Assembly (NCBI GenBank): GCA_905250125.1
Contig: CAJNOL010000381.1
Coordinates: 85,246 to 149,245 of the forward strand
Source of the DNA: Rotaria sordida
Lineage: Eukaryota > Rotifera > Eurotatoria > Philodinida > Philodinidae
Length of the DNA stretch: 64,000 bases
Reading direction: 5' to 3'
Shown here: positions 47,595 through 60,300 of the stretch, one piece after another
How positions within the stretch are numbered: the stretch's first letter is position 1
Layout of the letters: the number at the start of each line of letters is the position of its first letter
Notes under the pieces: model-generated
Seen by the model: only the letters and a program-made list of their open reading frames with translations
Database searches by the model: none
What the model was told of the DNA's origin: nothing
Position numbers and translations under genes: made by a program

Positions 47595-50500
47595 ATGACG
47601 ACAGAAGATACATCATCGAATGAAGTACAACGTAATACAGCTAAAGAGAGACGCAAAGAATGGCGAGTAAGAGCAATATATATATAGAGATTATTCATTG
47701 ATGTGACATTTTTTGTTCATTCGTAGTGTCTTTTTTTTTTTATTCTTTACGTTGTATTTTTTTTTCTTTACATCAATATGATATTCATTTAGAAAACTAT
47801 GTCCGATCGAACATTTTCTCTCGAAGATCCACCTAATAATGATGAATTAAATATGTATGTAAATGTATATTTAATATTTTCAAACAATTTATTTTTTTTT
47901 GTTTAAAAGATCATCAACAAGTTTTCGACAAGATCAATCATCACTTGAATGTCGTCTTGAACATATTCCATTTTATTCATGGATTGAATCAAATTTAACA
48001 ATACTTCGTACTTATCTTATACGGCGTGGTTTAAATGAACAAGATATTAATGATAAAGAACAAACAATAATTAATAATTTAAAAGTAAATTTTTCATTGT
48101 TTCTTTCTTTTTTTTTTTTTTTTGACTAAACAAATAAATTTTATTAGACATATTTACAAGAATTAAATGAAATTGAAAACAAAGAAAATGATTTACTTCA
48201 AGCACGTATACGAGCTATATTAGATGAATGTATTCATTTAAATCGACTACTTAAATTAGATTATGGCATTCAAGTAAGATTAAATTTTTGTTTTTTGAAT
48301 ATTTAATTTCATATATGACGCGACATATCCACTTTTCATTCTTTACAAGAGTCAATAAATTCTGTTAATATAGACATATGTAAAAATGTTCTCTCTTTCC
48401 GCTGGCTATCAATTAAAAAAGTAATTAGCAAATATTTCTCTAACCGTATGAATTGTGTCTATGATGAAAATTTTAGCGAGATCGGACTCGAAAAAATTTC
48501 TTGTTAAAAATCGATTTTCTAAAGATTCTGAAGAGTATCGTTTGAAATTGGTTTTGAATTTTTCATTCGGTTATTTTTTTTTTACTGATAACTCTTTTGA
48601 ACAAAGATTTCTAGTGCTGATTTTTTCGAGTATCTAGAGTAACTTAACATATAAAAATTAGTTCTAGGAAAGCTTATCTATCTCGAGATAGATGTGTTTT
48701 AATTTTGCAAATTCAATGTTTTGCTTACATATATATAGAAAATTGAAAATGAAGAATTAACATTATTTCAACAATTAAAAGAAGCTAATAATCAACTTGA
48801 AAAAATCAATGAAGTATTAAAAATAAAATTAGAAGAAATAAATCAATTAAAATTAATTGAAGAAAAATTATGTAATAAATTACATGAACAATCAATTGAA
48901 TTTGATAATGAAGGTAAATAAAAATTAAATTTCTTCTTTTTTTTTTTTTTTTTATTAAAAATATTATTTTCTAGTTGATCAAATGCCTTATGATAAACGA
49001 CAAGAAATTCTTGAACAACATATTCAAGATTTACAAAATTTACAGGTTAATTAAAAATTATGTTTTTTTTTTATAGCAAATTTTTTTTTTCTTCACTTCT
49101 ATAGCATGATCGTTCATCAGCTATTGAACAAGCACGTAAACAAATTCATGAAATGAAAATTGAACTTGACCTTGACAATACATATAATCAACCAACCGAT
49201 AATAATCAAGTGCTTAGTCTTATTGATGGTCCTGTACATCTAATTGAATTATCAAAAACAAATGTTGAACATTTACGTACTATTGCTAATGAGGTATATA
49301 TATATATATATACTCGGCAATGATATTAATTTCTTTTTGTTTTTTGTTTTATTTCAATAGCTTGATACTTTATATCAAGCAAATCGAATAAAGGCTGAAC
49401 ATCTTGTTAATACACTTAATGCACTTTATGAACGATTAAATTTAACCGATTCAGACAAATATATTAAGTTACCACTTGATAAACCTCATCGACCAGCAAA
49501 TCTTATTTTAGTATGTATATACAAATAAATAAATAAATAAAACAAAACAATTTTATCAAAAAAAAAATTTTTTCTTATGAAAATTTCATATTCAATGTAT
49601 AATCAATAGAAATTTCGAATTTTTATAAAAAATTTGTCTGTCCTAATTTGATATAGAATGTAAACTTTATTATTTTTTTAATATATAAATTAAGATCCTT
49701 CCTCCACCCTCAGCAGTCGATCTTAAGTCAAATATATTTAAATCGCATGAGATTTTTCGGATATGTCGAGACTTTAGTGGAGAGACTATAACTAAATTTT
49801 CAGCTCTATACCATAACACTCGAGGAAGACATTCAATAAACAAGAGTCAAAAACAGCTAATTTGGCAACAGAAAATACTCTATGGACTTTCGTTCTATAT
49901 ACTTAATTTCTTTTTCGTTGAGAAACAACATGTCAGGATGCAGGGCATGACAGAACTTTATTTTTAAATCTTTACTTTTTAAAGAGAAGTTCAATCTCTT
50001 AAAAAATTCTCAAAAATCGGCGCTCTAATTATAAAAATACTCATCTATATAATAATAGCATAACTTAATTCAAAGAAGGAACTCTGTCATGTCTTCCATC
50101 TTGATATGCTCTTGCAAACAAAAAAAATTAAACATACCGAATGAAGTTCGACAGAAAATTCCGACTATTGTGATGAAAAAAAAACACATGTTTTTCGAGC
50201 AGAAAGTGTCAGCAATCATCAAAAGTTTTTGATAGAAAAACAAGGTGTCAAATAGAACAATCATATCATTTATGAAAGATCAGATCTTGAGCTATATTCT
50301 GATACGTTTATCTCAATTTCGATTTTTCTGGCGATATTTGACTTTTTTTTTTGAGGGGAGAAGGGCTTAAATGAAATGCAAATCATCACGATCAATTTTC
50401 ACATCAGCTTCTTCTTAAGAGAAAACTATCCGAACTGTTACCCATCGTTTGAGCTCACATTGGGTTCACAAGAAGGTCTCAGTAAGACTAGAAAAATCCA

Positions 50501-52287
50501 AAGAGATTTCGTGATCGTGGATCTCTGACGCCAAGTTATGGCCATTTTACTGAATTTTTCATCCAACTTTAGGTATTTACCAAAAATCAAATAACAGAAT
50601 TTCGACCTGAAATTTTACCTGGAGATAGTTCCAATGACTTCGGGAATATCCTGAAAGTCTCAGTCGAAAATAATATCTATTTGTCAAGATATTGAATTTT
50701 CAAAGAATAGTAGTTTGCCATAAAAATCGAGTTTACTTGAAAAAAGCATTATCTCGACAAAGGAACATTTTATTCGGTTGAAACTTTTAGCATATTTCCA
50801 GAATCATCATATCTATCTATGAGCAAAATTTCAGGCCTAAATTTCATTATATGATTTTTTGGTAGAAACCTAAAGCCGAATCGAAAATTCAGTAAAACGG
50901 TCATAACTCGTCTTCAGAGGTTCATAGACACGAACTCTTAGAATTTTTCTAGTCTTATCGAGACCTCTTTGTGAACACAATATGAGCTCAAACAGCAGGC
51001 ATCAGCTCGGATAGTGCCTTCTCATTAGCTGTAGTAGATCGATTTATTCATCTGATCTTCATTCGTAGATTGAACAAAAAAGATTATTCGAATCATGTCT
51101 TTTACATTACTAATAGATAACTATAAACTACATCACGTCTTTTTTTTGGGTTGTGTCATTGAAAATTAGTAGGATTTCAGCAAGTAAGGAAAAACACGAT
51201 GACAACAATCTTTAATAAAGTATTTTTCAGTACTAAGTATTCCTCATATTTCTAATCGCATTCATTTATCAATGATGATCCAACTCATAGAAATCGAATT
51301 TACAATGATAGAATGTTTAAAAATTTTTTTTAAAGCTCGATTTATTTTTTTTTAGTTAGAAAAAGAAATCGATCGATGTAAAGAATTACGTCGACAAAAC
51401 ATGCGAACATATATTGAAAATATTCGAGATGAAATATTTGCTCAATATGAAAAATGTTTCTATGGTCGTGAACAAATGGAAAGTTTTCTTCCATTATATT
51501 CTAGTATGTCGATATATGTATATTAGAATTACAAATAATTAAGATACATATTTTTTATTTAGATGAATTTACTGAAGAATCATTAGAAGAACATGAAAAA
51601 GAATTAGAAGAAATCAATATGTATTATATTCATAATGAACAATTATTTGTTAATCTTGCTAATTGGCATGAAGTTTGGGCTGAATATCGAGAATTTCAAG
51701 TAAATTTAAAATTAAATTTTAATATACTTTTTCTATATTTGAAAATTTAAGCGTCAAGCAAGTGATCCGGATCGATTTAAACGTCGAGGTTATTCAGCTG
51801 TACAAGAAGAAAAACAACGTAAACATTTAGAATTTTCATTAAAAAAACTTCAAGATACTGTCGTACAACTTAGTAAAGAATATGAACATGAATTTGGATG
51901 TAAGAGAATAATAATTTATATGATATGTTTTCATTAAGCTTCTTTTTATTCTAGATCAATTTCTAGTTGAAGGAGTTCCTGTACAAGATTTTTTTAATAA
52001 TGAAAAAGAAAATTATTCACAAGAAAAAGAACTTGAAAGAGCACGAAAACAATTAGCACGTGGTCAAACACCAACAATGACACATGCACAATCAAATATA
52101 AAACGATTAGAAATGAGTACAAAAACTCCTGGACGACAACAAACAAATATTGGCAAAGAAGTAAATTAGATCTTTTCATTTCTTTCATTTGATTATTTCA
52201 TTTTATGTTTTCTTTTTTATTATTATTTAGAGTGAAATCAAAGCTACAACACCATTTCGACCAACTAGTGGTATTCATAAACGTTAA
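47595..52287 (+). CDS. PRC1: PRC1 / Ase1 / MAP65 microtubule-bundling protein
   Basis: Thirteen exons, join(47595..47666, 47793..47854, 47910..48084, 48148..48273, 48739..48913, 48975..49045, 49105..49293, 49361..49510, 51356..51503, 51563..51699, 51752..51899, 51955..52160, 52231..52287), give 571 aa. The protein is largely helical: an N-terminal dimerising coiled coil (about 45-260), then spectrin-like repeats. Family hallmarks are LEKEIDRCKELRRQNMRTYI, then FNRRG-like FKRRGYSAVQEEKQRKHLEF (about 441-463, the microtubule-binding segment), and HEFGYQFLVEGVPVQDFF. The C-terminal tail is basic with TP sites (GQTPTM, KTPGR, TTPFRP) suited to CDK control. It should cross-link antiparallel microtubules at the spindle midzone during cytokinesis. 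Intron 8 (1,845 nt) contains repeat R2 and a foldback. The N-terminal exons are less conserved, and an alternative downstream start is possible. Confidence 0.92.
49705..50350 (+). repeat. Dispersed repeat R2, copy b
   Basis: Direct-orientation homologue of 7585-9375, without that copy's internal 1.1 kb. It lies in intron 8 of PRC1, immediately upstream of a foldback. Confidence 0.6.
50405..51031. repeat. Foldback in PRC1 intron 8
   Basis: Arms of about 300 bp pair over almost the full length. AACTATCCGAACTG...TTTGAGCTCA is mirrored by TGAGCTCAAA...CAGCTCGGATAGT, TTGGGTTCACAAGAAGGTCTC by GAGACCTC..TGTGAACACAA, and AAAATTTCAGG-type sequence in the middle by its inverse. It has no coding frame. 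Confidence 0.75.
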
Positions 52288-54516
52288 TTCAATCGATCGT
52301 GAATAATGACTATAATTTTCATTTTTTTTTTCTTTTTAAATACGATCAACAGCTTGATCTAATTGTATCAATAATCATCTTATTAATTTCTTTTTATATT
52401 AATTAAAATTCATTATAATGCAATAGAATTTTTCTTGTATTAATTGAATTTTTCGATGGAGTACTATTAATATTTTATTTTAGTAGTCACGAATTCTAAT
52501 GATATGATTGAAATGTTTGAGAAGCGTATAATTAATTGAAAATATTTATGATTGGTCATTGAAAACAGAAAAAAGAATTTGAAAGCATATTGGAAGTAAA
52601 ACACGACGGTATTGAAGTTGAATATTTGTTAATTAGTTAAATAAGTTGTCTATAAACTGTGGATGACAATGGCATGAATAGACAATAATGAAAGCAACAA
52701 GAAGCTTCATCGCGATCGTATACTTTGGAAATCTTTCGTATTCGCTGGATTTTATAGATTAATTTAAGTTGATGTAGACCGAAGTTTAATGGGTGGTGCG
52801 AAAGTTTCTGGACAAAAGATTTGTTCATTGTGCACCGGTTTGAAAGTATTCTGGACGAATGAAATAATATGAGATAGGAGTAGAATTTTAAGCTCTTTCC
52901 GAAGATGGACTCAAACATAGCATACTTATTTTTGTTCGAGAGCAGTGTAGGAATCTTTCAAAGTCCTGGAAAATTGGTTGAGATGGCGAAAAAATCGATT
53001 TTTGCTAATTTCATAAGTTCTTTCATGCAGGGGTGCTAAAAACTATGGAATTTGGTAATTTGTAAGAAAAAAAAGTTGTTTACAAAATGTGATATCGAAT
53101 TCAATTGTCAGTTTTATTCAAGTGAAGCGATTAGCATTTTGTCAGAAGCTACATTTCACGTAAAACGTCCTTGGGTCAAAAACCGATTTTTTCTGAAACG
53201 AGTCTAATAGAAGTACAACAGTTTGGATCTGTTATAAGAAAGCAAGCAGGAAATTAAATAATACATTTTGTAAAGCAGATTTTGCTCTACAAGTTGATAT
53301 ATGAGCAAAAGTCTCTATATTTATTTTCGAATCCTAATAATGAAAAGACGAAAATCTATGAAAAAAATTTCCGTCTAAAAACCAGATTCTCTCACTACTC
53401 CGAGCAAAAAAATGACAGAATTGCTGAGTTCATATTTGGAAAGGGCACAAATCTATGATCAAAATCCATATATGTTTCATCTGTCTAGATACATTCAACT
53501 GGATCAAAAACGAACAAACATTTTATCTAGAAACTTTCGTACCACCCATTAGATTAATTGCATAGACAATAAGAAAATACTAGTAATCTTAGAATATAAC
53601 ATACATACATTTTACACAATGAAATATTTAAAATGAAAACAATTTAAATATGTATTAAGAAAAATGTGATAATAAGGATTTCTTCTAAACGCTAATGTGA
53701 GTCACGAATAGTATGAGAACTCTTTGCTTGTATTCGAATTAAATATTAACTTTAAATGTGTTATTGAAGTTAAGATTTCATAATCTTTCTAACTATACAT
53801 TCAGAATAATTGTGCAACTTAAAATTACTTCATTGAGAATAAATCTTTGAGGACGACAAAAACAACTCTTGTGCAAAACACAAAATCAAGAGTTGTTGGT
53901 ACATATGCTTTCTTCTTTTCCAAATAATTAGATGCCATTGAAATGCTAATGGAAAAAATGAGTTCCGAATTCCAGTCTTACATATCGAGACAGTCAACAT
54001 TTGGGAGAAGTGTTGCGATTTTTTGGAAGGGTTTAAAGGTTTTTTTCTAGGAGAACACACGAAAACTTTTTGGCTCCACTAGGAAAAAACAATTTTGTTT
54101 TGGGAGGTGTCACACCCCTTGGTTGGATCGTTCCTGATTGAACTATACCATATTTGTAGATAAGACACAGAACAAACCGCTAGAAGCCTATCATTATCTT
54201 AATTAGACATTATCTTAGACAAAAATTATTCTACGCTTTCTTAAAATTTAAAGAGTCGATACGTCCTTGATCAAAACACATCCAGGTTTCTCGATCGTGG
54301 CGCCATCTATTAACTATTTGGAATATTTTAATGACCAGTTCAAGCTAAATGTTCATTCCAAAGAACTGATTATATGAATATTTAAGGCTTTCATGAAAAG
54401 AACTGTTTTCAACAGACAGTTGCTAAGTAACAAAACCATTGGAAATCGGAATGGTATAAATCGATAGAAATCCCATAAGTGACTTCTGTAAATCTTTATT
54501 TTCACATTCATTTAAA
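52288..54516. other. Spacer between PRC1 and CFAP69
   Basis: It contains the PRC1 3' UTR, a 761-bp mariner-like MITE (listed separately), and about 900 nt of AT-rich sequence before CFAP69 in which no gene is visible. Confidence 0.45.
52789..53549. mobile_element. Mariner-like MITE with TA target duplication
   Basis: The outermost 29 bp (starting ATGGGTGGTGCGAAAG on the left, ATGGGTGGTACGAAAG inverted on the right) differ at 3 positions, and both ends are flanked by TA. Length and TA duplication point to a Tc1/mariner-derived non-autonomous element. The interior repeats ATTTTGTAAAGCAGATTTTG, similar to the arms of the foldback at 61257-61668. Confidence 0.8.
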
Positions 54517-57500
54517 ATGTCGATATTGACGATACAACAACAGTCGATCACTCAAAATACTATTCTACAAAAAATTCCACAAAATCGTTTACCTCTTATT
54601 CATGCTTTAACATCAAAAACAATAGATAATGATGATCAAGTTCGATTAGTTTAAATATCTTTAAGATTTTTTTATCTTTAAAATTCATATTGTTTTTAGA
54701 AATTTGAACCATTTCAATTCGAGAAAACAATTAAATTTTTTCATGACCCTCATACGGTAAAAATTAATGTATTCAAAAACAAAAAACAAAAAAATCTCCA
54801 ATCCTTTGTTTACTTTAAAGTCTCATCTAGTCGATCGACGTGTACGTCTTTGTCATAAATTATATCGACATCATCAAAATGGATATGTAAGAAATATTTA
54901 TTTCATAGTTTTATATTCTAAGAAATGTATTTTTCTTTTTTTAAGGTTCTAAAAGATTTACACAGGCTTATGAAAATTTTTAACATTCTTGCAGATCTTT
55001 GTCAACAACAAGCACTTTTTATAGATCCTTTTATAAATATTCTAAAGAATTGTTCGAAACCATTTCTATTAGATAAATCAACAGATGCAGAAATATATTC
55101 ATCTGCATTAATTTCTTTTTATTCAGATTTTGGTAAAAAAAAAAACAAAAATTTTTGTTAATATGATTTTTAAATGAAAATCTTTTATTTAAGGATATCT
55201 TCTTCGTATACCAAATAAACGTATTCAACAATGTATTCTTGAAACACTTTATAAATCAATTCAATCAACAAATAAATCATCAATAGATGAAAATAATTAT
55301 GATAATCTAAGACCAACAACAATTAATTATTTATTACGAATACAATGTAATAGTGATCTTTGTGAAACACTTGTTAAAGTAAAAAAAAAATCAAAACATT
55401 TTTTTTTTCTTTGTATCTTTCGCATGTTTTATTAATATTTTGAAGGCACTTTCTATGGTAGAAAATGATTTATCACTTCGTATTCATATAATAAAATTAT
55501 TACAAATTTATTCATCGAAATCTTGTATGTTCAATGATTTCTTTTGACGAATTTAATGTATATTTAAATTCTATTCTAGCTATTTGTGTGGCAAGAATGT
55601 TAATTCATGATTGTATAAATCGTTTAGTATCAAGAATAAATGATACTGATCCATCAGGAGAGTAAGAAATTTTATTTCATTCTTTAATATTTATATTAGA
55701 AATTGAAACATTTATCATTTTGAGAGAAAAAGATTGTAAAACCAATAAAAAAGAAAGTAGTTATGAGATTTCATAAATGCATTAATTATTCAGATCAGTT
55801 ACATCGAAGAAAAAAAAAAAGTGTTCTTGAAGATGAAACCCAGTAAAAAGAAGGTCAAAAAAAAAGTAATCCATCATACCTAAAAAAAATTGAAAGGAAA
55901 CCTAAGAAATTGATTAATAGACGTAAAATTTTCTACCTATAAAGTCACGTATAGAAAATATAAGTTCGTGATAAATGATGAAGCACTACCTGTACAAATA
56001 TATTCAACTTCAAAAAAGTAAAAAAGAAAGTAAGTAACTTTATTCAGTTAAATAACAGATGATGCAAAAGTTCTGCATTAATTTTGTTAATATAGCTTGA
56101 CAACAACTCGTCGTGAAGATTCGATAGGTGCTGAAAAAAGTCTTATTTTTCGCTAGCAACTACCAATTTCAAATTCAACTGATAACTTGAAAACTGTTTT
56201 CTTTTTGTATCTGTTTATAATGCTCTCTGATAGCACTACAAAATTCGATAAAAGACAAAAAATAAGATTAACTTTCTTAGTAAGTGAAGATTTTCTTCTA
56301 AATTCTAAAAATATGTATAGAGAACTTTTTGACCTTGGATAAGGTTTTTAAACGAAATATTTTTATACAGCTTTGCTCTGTCTAATAAGAAAACGATTAA
56401 GTCTGCACGACATGTTGTTGTCATGCTGTGCTGAAAATAAAATTAATGCAAAACTTTTCCATCAACGATTACAAAGAACATACCGATGAAGAAAAAACTT
56501 TGAATCTATCCCTGTATCAATCTGTTAGAATATTACATTCGAGTAGAAGAATATGAATAATATTATTGAATGAAATCTATTATTAATTATTGTCATTTGC
56601 TTAAAACAAAGGATATGAATCACGAGAAATCAAAATTGAATAGTCAAAATTTAGCTTCTCAGCAGGATCTTATTGACATTCATCATAAACTAATATTAAT
56701 GTTCTATCATCATTTACTAATGTTGAATTCATTCTTAATAATTCTAATAAAACTATTCATACGAAAATTTGATTTCTTTCGAAACATTATTAAAAGATAT
56801 TAAAGAACAAACATTTCTCTCAATTCGTCAATTTAAACACTATAGAAAAAAAATGCAATCTCAATTTACTGACGATCTACTCAGTGTAGTTAATGTCTCA
56901 ATGGGCCCTACACTGATAATTCACTGTCAGTATTTACACCAGCATTGCATATTCTCAACATACTGCTAGCTGCTCGTATTGCAAATCGTTTTATATAGCT
57001 GTATTCAAAGCTTTACTATACGTCAGAGTTCGAATTGTTTAAGTTTTACAATTCGTTTAAATAAATTTTTATTATTTCAAGGCATTTATTTCGTACAGTT
57101 GAATTATTATGGAATTTACTTGAATATGGTCCCGATGAACAAATATGTGATCAATTAAATTCACGTGTGACTATAAGGTTTATTATTAAATATCAATTTC
57201 ACTCGAATATTATTCTTATTTAGTCTTCTAAAAGAAGCATTTTTTGGTCAAGTTACACAAAGTCATGGTCAATATCATCGTCAATTAAGGTTAGAATATT
57301 TATTTAATAAAATAAATTAATCAAAAATTATATTTGTTTTTTTTTCTTTCAGAAATGATATTCTTGTTGTTTGTTCTCTTATTCTTAATATTAATCCCAA
57401 TGCTCCAGGTATTGAAAGTTTTCTTCTTTTTTTTTTTTTTTTGATAAAATTTTTTCATTTCTTTATTTCAAGTCATTGAAACCGGTTTCGCTAAGCAATT

Positions 57501-59898
57501 ACTTTTGTTTGCTTCTTATCCTGAATGTAAATAAAATTTAAATTTTTTATTTAAATAATTCTTTTATTCATATTTAGTACGTAGTAATAATCCATTAGTA
57601 AAATCATTTAAATTAACAACATGTGATGAAGATTTTGAATTTAAAAAGTTATTATTTAATATAGTTATTATACTTAATCGTAATCCAATGACGCAGGAAG
57701 TATGTTTTATATATTTGAAGTTGAGTTTTGTTTTTATTTTTTTTGAAATATAATTTTTTTTTGTCTTTTTAAAGTTAATAACTAGTAGTCGAGTTTTACA
57801 TGCTTTTTTATCTTATATTGAACCTTTACCAAGAAAAAAAGATCATCAAATAAATATATTTGAATGGAACATATCACAATTTGAAGATCTTCAATTACAT
57901 GCACTTGCAGCTCTTTCAATTCTTTTACCATATTCATTAAATGAATATTTTGAATATGGTATTGGTACAAGACTTTTAGTATTTTATGAATGGACAATAA
58001 ATAATGGTAAAAACAAAGTTTTTTTTTTATTTTATTTTATTTTTTGTTGTATTAAGAGGAATATAAAAGTGAAGGAAATAGTTATTTTGGTAAAGGTGGT
58101 CGAAATACTAAACGATCACAATTAAAATATATACTTCGATTATTTCGTAGTCTTGTTTCAACAAGGGATGAACGTATTCATATTGATTTATGTGATCAAG
58201 GAATTATTCCATCAATTACTGGTTTGAATAAGATGTTTATCTTTTATTGAATTTTTCTTTATTTTTTGTTTTATAAAGGATATTTAAAAGTTATGACTCA
58301 ACAAAAATCAATGCATATAGATTATATAGATTTAGATATTATTTGTGATGGATTATTTATTTTAAGTTGTTTAGGTGAATTAGATGTTCATAGAAAAGTA
58401 AGGAGAAGAGTTTTTTCTAATGTGCTTTTAAGTTTAAAAAAAAAATCTTTTTTTTGTTTTTCATTAGGAAATCTTTGGTTCTGAAGGTATTGAAATGTTA
58501 ATTCAAATACTTTTGATTGAATCTCCTTATGTTTGTGGTGGTCTTGGTTATCATCGTTTACTTGTTGCAGCGATTGATTGTGTATGGTGTTGTGTTGTTG
58601 GTAGTGTTATCAATGAAGACGAGTTTATTCAAAAACAAGGTGTTTTTGCTCTACTTGATTTAATTGAAGTATAAACAAAAAAATTTCTTCGTATTAATCG
58701 AAAATCTTTTTTTTTTCTCTCTCTAAATAGACAAATCCAAAATCTTTACAAAATATTATTCTTGGTTGTGTATTAGATTTAACAGAGAATATAAAATGTC
58801 TTCATTTTATTATGACATGGCAAGGACATAAACAAGAATATTTTACACATGTACTTTGTGAATTATGGCGAGATGAAGAACGTGAAACATATGTAAAAAT
58901 TAAACTTTTATTTTATTCTATTTTATTTTATATTGATTTTTCTTTTTTTTCTAAAGGTTGCTCGAACAGAAAAAGGTGTAATTAATGATTATACAAAACC
59001 ATTAATGGGTCTTCTTCAACAATCCGTACCATTAACATCACTTAAACATTTTGAACCATCACGATCAGTTTTAGATTTAATTGATAATATGCGATCAAAA
59101 ATTTATGGATTTTTTTGTAAATTAGGTTTTAGTGAATTACCTGGTTTACATGAAGAAGATTTTATTACAATATGTATAATTGAAAATTTTCTTGATTTTA
59201 AAATTGGTGAAATATGGCAAGAAATTCTAAGTGAACTTGATATGGAAGGTGTAAAATTAATTGCACCAGATAATGAAGCAACAGATACTATCTTACGAGC
59301 AACAGAAGAACGTGCATTAGGTATGAAAAAATAAAAAATAAAAAGTAATAAATACATCATTGTTATATATTTATAATAATAGCTGTTGTTGCAACACAAA
59401 CTTATATCTTAGAACAACATCATAAATATGATTTACAATTAGAAAAAGAATTTTATAATGAAGTAAAAAAAACAAAAATGAAAATTACTTTTTTTTTTAT
59501 AAGTAGTATTCTTTTATTTGAAGTTAATAAGAAATCATATATTTCAAGAAAAAAGACTTGATCAATGGAAATCATTTGTTGCACGTACATCAAAATATCC
59601 ATTACTAATGGTAAAAAAAAAATTATAAAAGAAATAATTTTTTATTCTTTTTTTTTTTTTTATTCAGGTAGCAAAAGATTCTCAAAATCAAGCTATTCGA
59701 CAATCACGACCTGAAGAAAAAGATTATTCAGGTTATCATACGGTACATAATTTAGAAATTCCAAATCTTTCAATAACAGTAAGTTATGTACATTTTTATT
59801 TATTTTATATTATAGATTTTTTTTTTTTCTTTTAGGCTTTTACTGGTCCATTTTTACAAATTGAAAGTACACCAGTGGAAATATTGAAAAGAAAATAA
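54517..59898 (+). CDS. CFAP69: Cilia- and flagella-associated protein 69
   Basis: Twenty-two exons, join(54517..54639, 54700..54756, 54821..54886, 54946..55132, 55194..55378, 55446..55524, 55580..55661, 57082..57177, 57224..57289, 57353..57408, 57473..57526, 57578..57699, 57775..58006, 58057..58221, 58279..58397, 58468..58668, 58731..58892, 58957..59320, 59383..59462, 59524..59610, 59668..59778, 59836..59898), encode 918 aa; human CFAP69 is about the same size. Hallmarks are YHRQLRNDILVVCSLI, FEFKKLLFNIVIIL, FEDLQLHALAALS, GKGGRNTK, GLGYHRLLVAAID and FLDFKIGEIWQEI near the C-terminus. The protein is armadillo-like helical throughout, with no membrane span. In other animals it acts in motile cilia and sperm flagella (C1d projection complex). 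The first intron has a weak GTTCGA donor. The acceptor of exon 20 was taken at 59523 because the nearer AG breaks the frame. Confidence 0.92.
55662..57081 (+). other. Long CFAP69 intron with possible coding relics
   Basis: At 1,420 nt this is the only long intron of CFAP69. It has stretches with coding-like composition, for example DSTTKFDKRQKIRLTFLVS around 56230-56290 and SFETLLKDIKEQTFLSIRQF around 56770-56830, interrupted by stops and frame changes. No family was recognised. An old insertion or pseudogene fragment is the likeliest reading. Confidence 0.35.
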
Positions 59899-60300
59899 CA
59901 AATGAAATGAAAGTCATAAGAAGATTTAGAATAGTTTTTATTTTTTTCAAATAATTTATTAGAATTATTTTTTATATTTTTCTTATATATATTTATATTA
60001 TTAATTATCTATTTTGATGTAATTGATTCTATTCTTTCAACTTATATAGAGATATCCGAAATAGAATAATAAAAAGTATTAAACTAATGATATAGTCTTG
60101 TTTTACTTATTATAATATTTTGAAAAGAAACTATATACGAAATTTATTGAATATTCAACAAATGACAACAAATATTATCTTGTAATTTTAATTTTATAAG
60201 CCAAAAATTATAGTATATCATTCCTAGTAATTGTCGTTATTTAATTAAAACTAATGAATATTTTCTCCTTTCATGTTTGAATAAATCAAAGATTTTATTA
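59899..60300. other. Convergent 3' region of CFAP69 and the kinesin-like gene
   Basis: Only about 400 nt separate the two stop codons. AATAATAAAAAG near 60065 could be the CFAP69 polyadenylation signal. Nothing else is visible. Confidence 0.4.
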
